This document shows positions 24,560 through 34,437 of a DNA stretch of 64,000 bases, in pieces. Both the position numbers and the translations under genes were made by a program. Position 1 is the stretch's first letter, and each line of letters opens with the position of its first letter. The stretch is from Plantago ovata (taxonomy: Eukaryota > Streptophyta > Magnoliopsida > Lamiales > Plantaginaceae). Under the pieces are notes generated by a model. It was given only the letters and a program-made list of their open reading frames with translations. It had not been told where the DNA came from and ran no database searches. The stretch is taken from assembly GCA_028274465.1 (NCBI GenBank), contig CM051457.1, forward strand, positions 98,393,982 through 98,457,981, read 5' to 3'.

Positions 24560-25126
24560 CTAAAGATCATCCTCCATCCTCAAATACTCCCCGATATCGG
24601 CGTGCCTATGCACCACGATCCCATTCGGGTCCATCTTACGAACATCCACGGTACTCTTAGCAGCATCCCCAAACCCCAAGGGCACATCCGACATAGAAAA
24701 CACAACCACCCCATCATTGACCCGAATATTCTCAGTAATCCTCCCAACCCCACCTTTCAACACACTGTTCCCGTACAAAAACCCCATCTCGGATGTAGGT
24801 TTCAGCCAGACCTTGTGCTTGGCATTAGCAGCCAAGAGATTCAAACACTGGATGGTCAGATGAAACTTGCCAGCGTGGGTGAATTTACCGATCTGGGTCC
24901 CGAGAGAGACGAGCTTCTCGCGCTTGATGTTGGTGGCACGCTTGACTAGGGATTCGGAGACGTAGTAGACGCGGTTCTTCTGGAGACGGAAGCAGTAACG
25001 GCCGGGGTTGGGTTCGGGACCTTCATGAGATTGGTTCTCCAGGACGATGTTCTTGAGGTTTCCTCCGACGAACTTGTGGAGCTTGTTGAAGACCACGGTG
25101 GTTTCGTTTTCGTCTAGAGGTCTCAT
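24560..25126 (-). CDS. NIP7: 60S ribosome biogenesis protein NIP7 homolog
   Basis: Single uninterrupted frame of 188 residues, close to the usual NIP7 length of about 180. NIP7 acts in the nucleolus in pre-60S maturation and 27S pre-rRNA processing and binds RNA through a C-terminal PUA domain. Seen: N-terminal MRPLDENETTVVFNKLHKF, GRYCFRLQKNRVYYV in the first domain, and in the PUA half HKVWLKPTSEMGFLYGN, GRITEN and PLGFGDAAKST. No stop, frameshift or missing block. The start is the first ATG and begins at the conserved MRPL. It sits between a broken ASA fragment and MED4, inside the 21-kb insertion, so whether it is the active copy or a transported duplicate cannot be told from this window alone. 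Confidence 0.92.
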   Translation of the reverse strand: MRPLDENETTVVFNKLHKFVGGNLKNIVLENQSHEGPEPNPGRYCFRLQKNRVYYVSESLVKRATNIKREKLVSLGTQIGKFTHAGKFHLTIQCLNLLAANAKHKVWLKPTSEMGFLYGNSVLKGGVGRITENIRVNDGVVVFSMSDVPLGFGDAAKSTVDVRKMDPNGIVVHRHADIGEYLRMEDDL

Positions 25127-25177
25127 TTTTGTTGAGCAGACGGAATTTGTGGCGTGAGGGTTTATCTTCTGTTCTGC

Positions 25178-25185
25178 TAGGGTTT
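25178..25185 (-). promoter_or_regulatory. Telo-box upstream of NIP7
   Basis: AAACCCTA on the minus strand, 52 bp upstream of the NIP7 start codon. A second telo-like AAACCCTCA follows closer to the start. Telo-boxes are characteristic of plant promoters for translation and ribosome-biogenesis genes, which fits NIP7. Function here is inferred. Confidence 0.5.
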
Positions 25186-25754
25186 AATGATTTGGGGGTA
25201 TATAATTTTGGAGGGATACAACAAATGGGCTTCATAGGTTCTAGGTCTAGTCTTTTTATGCACTTTGGGCTTAAGAGTAAATTCGTGGGTTAATTGCTGT
25301 CCAGTTTGAAAAATTGCAGTCCAACACCTTTTTTTAAATACAGTCCATTTTCTTAACTAAACCCCTCAAAAGATGGCATAAACTACAAAATTGCCACAGC
25401 ATTAGAATCAACAATATTAACTTCAACATTAGAATCAGCCTTATAGATTTTAAAAAAATAAATAAATCAAATAACCATTAACGTTAACGATTTACCAACT
25501 CAGCAAGACAGCAACCCATGCGATCTGAAGAAAACAAGATGAAGAATAATTAGCGCATATGCTAATTAAGTACCATTGAAGTTCAAGAAACTTTTTCCCT
25601 TGGAGAGGTTCTTGAACACAACTATGAAACCACTGTCTAGTTCATTATGTTGAAGAGATTACACACAATTAAAAAAGCATTGTACAGTTCAAGTGTTAAA
25701 TTAAAAGAGGTTACATAAAGATCAAAACCAGATATCATAAATGTATGCCAAAGC
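25186..25754. other. Spacer between NIP7 and MED4
   Basis: Upstream of NIP7 and downstream of MED4 on the same strand, so it should hold the NIP7 promoter and the MED4 3' end. AT-rich, no further feature recognised. Confidence 0.4.
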
Positions 25755-26963
25755 TCAGTCACTACTATCATCACTATCGGAGCTGCCTATGTCGCTGCTA
25801 TAGTCACTACTATCATCCTCAATATCAAGTTGCACATGCCGCACTTGTATAGGCTCGGATGCTCTTGGCAGCCCAGGAGGAAGAGGCCTTGGCTGTTCCT
25901 CGACTCTTGCTGGAGTCTGTAGAGATTCCATAGGAGGCAACGTGATTGTATCACCAGGCTTCTTCCATCCAGCAGGAGGTTGCATTGGTGGATCGAGCGG
26001 AAATTCCACAGGTTTCCACCCTGATGGGACGACGATATTTGGAGGAAGAAGGCCTTGATTTGCAGGTAGATTGCTTTCTGGTTCATTAATCAGTGGCTCA
26101 AATATTTTATCTTTGTCTTCATCTGTCTTCAGTAAACCAATATCAAGATTAGCGTAGTTATATTATTCTAATGCCCGCATTTGCTCTTCATGTGGAGCAG
26201 GAGGAAGAGCCCCCCTGAGAGGATCTTGTCCTGCACCAAACTCTGGAGGTGCAAAAGTTGTGTAGCTTATCCTATGAGCATACGACAATATATTTGATAA
26301 TTTTAAATGAGTCGCAGCAGTAGTTGTTGAATCATCGTCTGCCTCCTCCATTGTCTTGGATCTTTTCAAGCGACGGTAATCAGAATAATCATCTACCAGA
26401 TTGTCAAGAACATTTTCAGCCTCTTTAACTTTGTTGGCAAAGGTCAGCAGAGCAGAATCTTTTGACCGGATCTCACGAGCAGTCTTCTGCTTTATATCTT
26501 GGAGATCAAGAATCTCTTGAAGTTGTGCCACAGCATCGACGAGTTGACCCTGTATAGCTGTGAACTGAACAAGGATTTCTTTGGTAGAAGATTGACCTGA
26601 ATCTGTGGTTAGAGCAGCAGGAGTCAAGGACTGCGTCTGGGAAGACAAGAAGGTAGGTAAGGAGCCCCGAAATGAACTGATCCAATGAGCACGGTTGGGA
26701 GAGACTTCAAATAATTTTGAGGCAAGAGATGCCATTTGAAGGAGAAGGGCCTGAGTACAGGGGAGAGGCGGGAGGAGAGGAAGAAGAGTTGCAGAAACTG
26801 AAGGGGTAGTTGTCAATTGGTTCGAGGATGCTTGATGAGGCTGTTGAGTTTGAGATGTGAATTTAGATGGGTTGGAATTTTGTAAAGATGGAGAATTCGG
26901 GGTTGGCAGGCCTAGCCCTGCTGGAGATGGTACAATTTGGTGGAGAATATTATTTTGCAACAT
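25755..26963 (-). pseudogene. MED4: Mediator subunit 4, interrupted by one in-frame stop
   Basis: MED4 is a middle-module subunit of Mediator, linking transcription factors to RNA polymerase II. The frame runs from MLQNNILHQIV at 26963 through a Pro/Ser/Thr-rich N-terminus, a helical core with VQFTAIQGQLVDAVAQLQ and DSALLTFANKVKEAE, then YTTFAPPEFGAG. It meets TAA at 26163-26165 within MRALE-stop-YNYANLD. The same frame then continues 135 codons to 25755 and ends in an acidic DDSSDYSSDIGSSDSDDSSD tail. Total would be about 402 codons, near the usual plant size. A single T-to-A change from a TTA leucine explains the stop. No intron interrupts the frame. Either a fresh pseudogene, a sequencing error, or a truncated protein of 266 residues. 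Confidence 0.82.
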
Positions 26964-28440
26964 TTTGTTAACTCAATCAGCAGCACATTAATGGTAGTTT
27001 ACTTGCTGGAGAAGGAAAGAAAGGATTTAGTATACATTTGAAAAGGCTAATCACATCTGCAATGCAATGAATTTCAACCCATGATTCATCCTAAAAACCA
27101 ATCAATCTACTCACTCCTTAAGAAGAACAAATTAATGCATGCCAATGGATAACAAAACTAGCATGCCACTTAGCCGCCACGCCAGGTTCAGAGAATAATA
27201 CAGCACAGGAAACAAACGAACAAACAGTTTTAAGCAAAAGTCATCTCAAGAAAGACATGTCCAGGAACAAGAAGACCTCAGTTACAGAGAACCTGGTACT
27301 GGCAAAATGGTGCTTTTTGTTTGGATTTTGATGGGGAGAAAATAGTTTCTGCTCCATGTTCCAACATGATCCACCCAGGGCATCTTATAGATATTTTGAG
27401 CGCCCCGTGCAAAAATTTCATATTGGGCCTCAAGTAACAAAGAAAAGGAAAGAACTACATTACTATACTTCCTTTTTTATTAGAAAGAAAATACAGTATG
27501 TTTCATCATAGCAGAGCAAAAACGTTACACACAGAAAAATATAATATGCTTGCTAAAACTCAGCCATCAGCCCATCACAACAGGAGTAAACAAGCAAGCA
27601 ATCAAATCAGTAGGTAAAAGTAGGAAGCGGATATATGATTATACTTCCTAAAAAATAGGTACTGAATTGTATACTGTGTCTAAAATCTCATAGCTAGACA
27701 AAAGTCGGCTAATTAAGGCTACTATAAACAAAAAATATTTTCTATCTGTGGTAATCCCCAATAAATCAATATGATGGATTACATGGTATTCTCTAGCTAA
27801 TAATTAAGTGTGATTAACATTCTAAACTACTGAACTAGAGAAGGAAAGAAAAGCGTGTTTGAAGACATGAATTTAACACTGCTACTGTATACTAGAAGTA
27901 TCAAGTATTAACCATCATATCTCGCAGAAAAGAAGCAAAGGGTCAAACCTATTAGGGCATAGAATCCGGCAGGTTGGACCAATTGATAGGGCAGAGGATA
28001 TACGATTTTGGTGCAGCGAATAACTACGTTTTCCACCCTAGGGCTTAAATCATTCTACGATAAACTAGTGCTATCAGCAAAACTGATGATTCAGCACCTA
28101 CATCAATTTATAACGTTCCCATCATTTTCAATGTCAATCGAAAAATTAACTTACTACAGCGCAACCGTTTAACGCAAGATTACTTTAGCTAAGAAGCAAG
28201 CTTAATTTGTACAAGCTTCCTCTATATGCTACTGCTAAACGCCTAAACCTAAGGGAGATTCATGCATGTTTTGAGAATTTATAATGTAAATTGTAGTGTC
28301 TTCAAATGACACCTCATCAATCAAACTAATAGGAGATGAATGCTTAATTGATCATAGCTTCAAATAAAATATTTGATTTCAAATATATAGAAATATAACA
28401 GAATTGATCCATGATGAATAAGATCAAAATACAATGCAGT
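26964..28440. other. MED4 upstream region, otherwise nothing recognised
   Basis: The minus strand has an AAGCCCTAGG element near 28040-28050, typical of plant leader or promoter regions, and a possible leader intron acceptor just before the MED4 start. No other gene found. Confidence 0.35.
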
Positions 28441-29411
28441 TCAATCAGATACTCCACAGAGGCTAGGTAATTCAAGCGAATTCAGGCGGTGGACGCAATA
28501 TAGCAGCTGCAAATGACTGTGGCTGGGGGCAGTCATTGCGATTCCGCTCAAAACATGTACCCGACGTCCATGCAGATGAAGACCAGCTCTGTGGAAGAAA
28601 GGGTGTCTGAGTACCTCTGATGCGGTTGGCCTCACACATGGATCCCAAGACAAAAGTAAATAGATGAGATTGAGCGCATGCTGACTATAACCAGGTGGCA
28701 TCAACTCTGCAAGCCTTCCGCAATCAACATCTGGGAATCGTTACTTGCTAGCGCTTGCCAGGTCAATACCTTCGGGCCAATCAACTCTGGTTGGGCTGCC
28801 AATTAGGTTGGCAGTCATGTTCAACTGATGTAGAGGACTCGATCCAGGAAACAACGGGCGAAGGGTGATCAGCTCCATCATTATGGCTCCCATAGCCCAC
28901 ATGTCGACTGCTGAAGTATAGTTATTCGATCCAAGAAGAACTTCTGGGGCCCGATACCACTGTGTTGTGACATGTCTGGTGAAGGGGCTGAATCAGTCTC
29001 ACGAGCCATTCCAAAATCAGCAATCTTGATCGTACTGAAGTCGCTGGATACAAGCAGATTCTCCGGCTTAAGATCACGATGGAAGAATCCGCATTGGTGA
29101 ACATGTTCGAGGCCTTGAAAGATCTGAAAGGACCAGTTTCTGACTTGATTTTCGTTCAAGGGTCCTCGTGGATACCTAGCGCTTAGGAGGTGGTGCACAT
29201 TATATCCCATGTACTCGAACACAAAGAAGACATCATCGTATTCCTTGATGACCTCCATGAGCTTAACGACGTTGGGATGATTCATCTGACTCAAAGACTT
29301 GACTTCAATCATGTTTAAACATGTTTTCCAGGAAGAATATCTTTGCTTCAGTTTCTTGATGGCAACGACTTCTTTGGTATCCTTGTTTACGGCTTGAAAC
29401 ACTCTTCCATA
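28441..29411 (-). pseudogene. CDK-like (MHK/MAK-type) protein kinase, intronless broken copy
   Basis: Kinase subdomains are in order: GRVFQAVN, VVAIKKLK, FHRDLKPENLL, ADFGMARE, then QWYRAPEVLLG in another frame, VDMWAMGAIMMEL, and SWDPCVRPTASE near the end. The TxxY-like activation region and the WYRAPE block point to the MAK/MHK branch of CDK-related kinases. There is no intron anywhere across about 960 bp, whereas these plant genes are normally split by many introns, suggesting an mRNA-derived copy. Damage: a 1-base frameshift at about 28990, a TAA at about 28742 within ASASK-stop-RF, and loss of the N-terminus at 29411, where copia-associated sequence begins. No poly-A tract was found. Confidence 0.75.
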
Positions 29412-30201
29412 GTATAAAGTTAAAGGGCTTATTTGTAATTTATCAATTTATTGTTTATTGCAAATTAGTCCTTCTACTTTTGAATTTTAGATTTAACACC
29501 TCTAAGGTTTTTAAAATTACAATTAAGTCCTTCGGATTTTCGAAAATTGCTACTTGGTCAATAGAATTTTCGAATGTTCAATCTAGTCCAAATTTTCAAT
29601 TATTTCATAGAGATTATAAGTATGGGATTATAATTTTCATAATAAAATTATGAAGTCATTTGTCATCCACATAGGCTACTACTTGTTTCATATGCTCAAT
29701 ATACTATTGTATTTCTGAGATGCTTTCCATAGGGTGCTTTAATTTTGAACTTTCATTGCGTTTTCTTGTATTGGCGACCTCGTCTTACGAGACTCGCAGT
29801 AATCGTCAAATTAGAGTAAGCCTATGGTTATGACTTACTGCATATTGTATCTAGCGACCTCGCTAGGTGCAATATGTAGGGCATCGGGTTAAATTAGATT
29901 TAACAACCAAGAGTTGCGTGACGCAATTGGATAGTCTTACTAGTCCTACCGGTCATATTATGCTATGCGACCAGCCCCCGTTGGAGTATGGGATAATATG
30001 GATTTGGATCTTGGCCACTACAGTAACTTGTTGGACATTACCCGTATGTTTGTTGTGGGGGCAAGCATATGTGAAAATAGTGGGAGCTAAACAGCTAAAG
30101 GACCTTGTTGTTTAGTTATGTTGACTGTGTATTTAGAAATGATATTTCAATAGTTGATTTATTGTTTTCGTTCTATATTATTTCTCCTTAGGATATTAGA
30201 T
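29412..30201 (+). other. Copia 5' untranslated region, no 5' LTR seen
   Basis: Non-coding stretch between the kinase remnant and the gag start. It does not match the LTR-like segment at 34438-35165. No primer-binding site recognised. Confidence 0.4.
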
Positions 30202-33200
30202 ATGGCGAGTATCTCGCTCCGTGCTGTCATGGAGAAGCAAATTTTAACCGGACCAAACTTCCTAGATTGGATCAGGAATATACGTTTGGTGCTGAGGTAC
30301 GAAAAGATTGAGTACGTCTTGGACGAGGTCATTCCCGTGTGCCCCGAAAATCAGACTGCCGATCAGGTTGCTGCTTGGAATCAAGCCAACAAGGCAAGGT
30401 CTGATAAGCATCTTGAGGATGCTAAATCCGCGCAGTGTATTATGCTGGCGGCAATGAGCAATGAGCTGCAGAGGCAACATGAAAGCATGTTGCCGTATGA
30501 GATGTTGAAACATCTTGAGTCGCTCTTTAAGACGACAGCTAGAAGTGTTGAATTTGATTTGATCAAAGACATACACAGGTGCAAGCTCAGTGAAGGAGGG
30601 AACATGTCTGAGCATGTTCTCAAAATGATTGGTCTCTTTGAAAAGCTTGCCAATGCCGGCGTTAAGCTAGAGAACAAGATCATGGTGATCTTTGTCCTTC
30701 AATCATTGCTGAGTTCGTATTCGCAGTTCATCATTAATTACACGATGAATGCGAAAGACGTCACACTGCCTGAACTTCATAATCTGCTGAAGACATATGA
30801 TCAAACTCTTCCTAAGAAGGAAAAGTCGATCATGCTTGTTGGGCAACCGTCTAACTCGAACCCTAAAAGCAAAGGTGCTAAGGGTAAGGGAAAGTCGGGA
30901 GCCAAGGCTAACACTTGGAGTGATAAGCCTAAGCGTCCGAACCAGAAAAGGAAGTTCAAGAGAAGCGGAACGGTGCGCACAGATGAATGTCTTTTCTGTA
31001 AGCAGAAAGGACATTGGAAGAAAGATTGCCCTAAGCTTAGGGCGGATCAGGCCAAGAAGTCATCAGCTTCTGGCTCAGGTATGTTTGTTATTGAAATGAA
31101 CATGACTACTTTTGACTCCAATGGTTGGGTATTAGATACAGCCTGTGGCTCACACATTTGTAATAATGTGCAGGGGCTAATTGATCACAGGCTAGTCAAG
31201 CGAGGTGAAATCGACTTGCATGTTGGGAACGGCAATCCAGTTGAAGCCAAACGCGTTGGACGCAACAAGATAGATTTTACCTTCGGGACAATGTTTAGAA
31301 CTTGATAATGTTTATTTTGTTCCATCCATTGTCAGAAATATTATTTCCATTCCATTGTTAGACAATATGGGTTTTTCCTTTCGATTTGCGAATAATACTT
31401 GTTATTTTTCATTAAATGATCAGTATTATGGAAAGGCTCGCTTGGTGAATGGTTTATATATTTTGCAAAGTAGTCAACCTTTATTTCAAATACATAACAA
31501 ACAACCGTCTTCAAGTAAGAAGAATAATCCATCTTATCTATGGCATTGTAGGCTAGGCCATATCAATGAAACACGGATTCAAAGACTAAGGAAGTTGGAC
31601 TACTTAGAACCATTTGATTTCGAATCATATGGTACATGTGCATCTTGTGTTAAGGGTAAGATGACGAATAAACCTTTTGTTGGACAAGGTGTTCGTGCCA
31701 CTCGCTGCTTAGAGCTCATACATACCGATGTATGTGGACCGTTTAAAGTCCATGCGCGTGGGGGTTATCCTTACTTCGTTACCTTTACTGACGATTTCTC
31801 AAGGTATGGATATATCTTTCTTATGAAGAATAAATCCGAGACCTTTGGAAAATTCAAGGAGTTTAGAAATGAGGTCGAGAATGAATTGAACCTAAGGATA
31901 GTCACTCTTCGATCAGATCGAGGAGGTGAATACCTTAGTGAAGAATTTATCGATTACTTGAAGGAAAATGGGATTCAATCGCAATGGACTCCTCCTGGAA
32001 CACCACAGTTAAACGGTGTGTCTGAAAGGAGGAATCGAACCCTGTTAGACATGGTAAGATCAATGATTGGATTCTCGACTCTTCCAAAGTATCTGTGGGG
32101 ATATGCACTACAAACTGCAATCTACATTCTGAACCGTGTACCATCTAAATCAGTGGAGAAAACTCCTTATGAGTTATGGAAGGGAAAGAAGCCTTCACTA
32201 TGCTATCTTAGACCTTGGGGCTGTCCTGCGATAGTCAAGCTGATGCTCACTGATAAGTTAGATGCCAAGGGTGTCAAAGTATATTTCATAGGCTATCCTC
32301 GTCAGACGAGAGGCTATGAATTCTATCATGCTGAAGATCACAAGGTGATCGTGTCTAGAAACGTGAAGTTTTTAGAAGCTGAATACCTCGAAGAAGAGAG
32401 GTTAGATGATATGATAGAACTTGAAGAAATTCAAGACTTTGACACGCGCGAACATGAGGTCTTTAAATCTTCTGATTTGGACTCAAGTTCAGTGGGAGCT
32501 TTCGAAGCAGACAAGGGTGATGATATGACACTTGCTAGGCATGTCATAGTCAGTGGGAGTCCTGTGATTAGATCAACAGTTGAAACCACACCTGTAGAAC
32601 CCGTTGTCAACCAACCTGTGCAACAAGTTGCACAAGAGCAGCCTCCCGCAAGGGAACAGGGTCGCGCCCAACGACCAGCTGCATCAGTACCCACTGATAA
32701 TGTTCGTGTTACACGAAGCCAGAAAAGAAAAGCACCAGAACAAGTCGAGCTCCGTAGGTCGAAGAGGATCCTTAGAGGACCTCAGAAGCAAAGCCTTATG
32801 ATAGAAGACATCAGTGAACTTGATGTCGGTTTATCAGATCGGGAAGATCCCGAAACCTACAAAGAGGCAATAATTGATATTGACTCAGACAAATGGCAAG
32901 AGGCCATGGAATTAGAAATGGATTCAATGTACCAGAACCAAGTTTGGAACTTGGTAGACTTGCCCCAAGGGGTTAGACCAATTGGGTGCAAATGGGTCTT
33001 TAAACGAAAGACAGATGCAGATGGCAAGGTACAAACGCACAAAGCTAGGCTTGTGGCAAAAGGCTACACGCAAAGGTATGGCATCGATTACGATGAAACC
33101 TTTTCACCAGTAGCAAAATTGAAGTCCATTCGAATTCTACTTGCGATAGCTGCCTACTATGATTATGAAATCTGGCAGATGGATGTAAAGACAGCCTTCC

Positions 33201-34423
33201 TCAATGGCAACCTTGAGGAAGAGGTCTATATGGTACAGCCGGAAGGTTTTATTAGTAAAACCAGGCCAACTGTTGTATGCAAATTACAAAGATCCATCTA
33301 TGGGCTAAAGCAAGCGTCAAGGAGCTGGAATATCCGCTTTGATGAAGCTGTCAAATCGTTTGACTTCATCAGAAGCAAGGAAGATCCCTGTGTCTATGCG
33401 AGACACAGCGACAAAGGAGTTGTTTTCATGATCATTTATGTAGATGACATTTTGATCATGGGAAACAATGTCTCTATGCTAGAAGAGACTAAAGTTTGGT
33501 TATCAAGTACCTTCTCGATGAAGGACTTGGGTGAAGCGAACTACATTCTAGGGATCAAGATCTTTAGAGATAGATCCAAGAGGATGTTGGGAATGACACA
33601 GTCCACCTACATCGACAAAATACTGAAGCGTTATAAGATGGACGACTCAAAGAGAGGCTTTCTCCCAGCTAGGCATGGGATTGTCTTATCAGTTAAGGAT
33701 GGTCCTAAAACTGATGAAGAAAGAAATGCAATGAGTCGTGTGCCCTATGCTTCGGCAGTAGGGTCTATAATGTATGCAATGAATTGCACAAGGCCCGATG
33801 TGGCATATGCGCTTAGTGTCACTTGTCGACACCAACAGAATCCAGGAGTACCTCACTGGACTGCTGTGAAGAACATTCTTAAGTACCTTAGACGGACTAA
33901 AGAGATGTTCTTGGTGTTTGCTGGAGAACCAGAATTGAAGATGTCTGGGTATGTCGACGCTGGATTTGAATCAGATCCTGATGACTTTAAGTCACAGACA
34001 GGATACGTATTCAAATTGAACGGAGGAGCTGTCTGTTGGAATAGCTCTAAGCAAGCCACGATTGCTGACTCATCCACAGAGGCCGAGTACATTGCTGCAT
34101 CAGAAGCATCGAAAGAAGCTGTCTGGATTTCAGAGTTCTTGAAGGAATTGAGGGTTGTTCCTGCTCCCAGTCCAATAACGATTTATTGTGACAATACGGG
34201 CGCCGTCGCTCAAGCTAGGGAGCCTAGATCTACAAACAAGAACAAACATGTACTTAGAAAATATCACGTTATACGTGAGATTATAGATAGAGGAGAAGTT
34301 AGTATAGAACGTGTCTCAACCACGGACAACGTGGCAGATCCTTTCACCAAGGTCTTATCAGTGGAAGTCCACTTAAGACATTATGCTAATCTGGGCATTA
34401 GGCATAAAGGTGACTGGCTCTAG
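30202..34423 (+). pseudogene. Copia gag-pol polyprotein with one frameshift
   Basis: First frame 30202-31305: gag domain (GPNFLDWIRNIRLVLRYEK), zinc knuckle CLFCKQKGHWKKDC at about 30990-31030, then the start of protease with LDTACGSHICNN. A 1-base shift near 31285 moves to the second frame, which runs to 34423. Second frame: integrase zinc part ([14 protein letters not shown]), core with [18 protein letters not shown] and [10 protein letters not shown] (the D, D and E triad all present); RT with [22 protein letters not shown] and catalytic [11 protein letters not shown]; RNase H with [14 protein letters not shown] and NVADPFTK. Apart from the single shift everything needed is present, so degeneration is slight. 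Confidence 0.88.
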
Positions 34424-34437
34424 TCCAAGTGGGAGAT

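Noticed and set aside
30154-30201. Copia gag starting at 30154
   Set aside because: The codon there is TTG. The first ATG in frame is at 30202, after a leader-like stretch.
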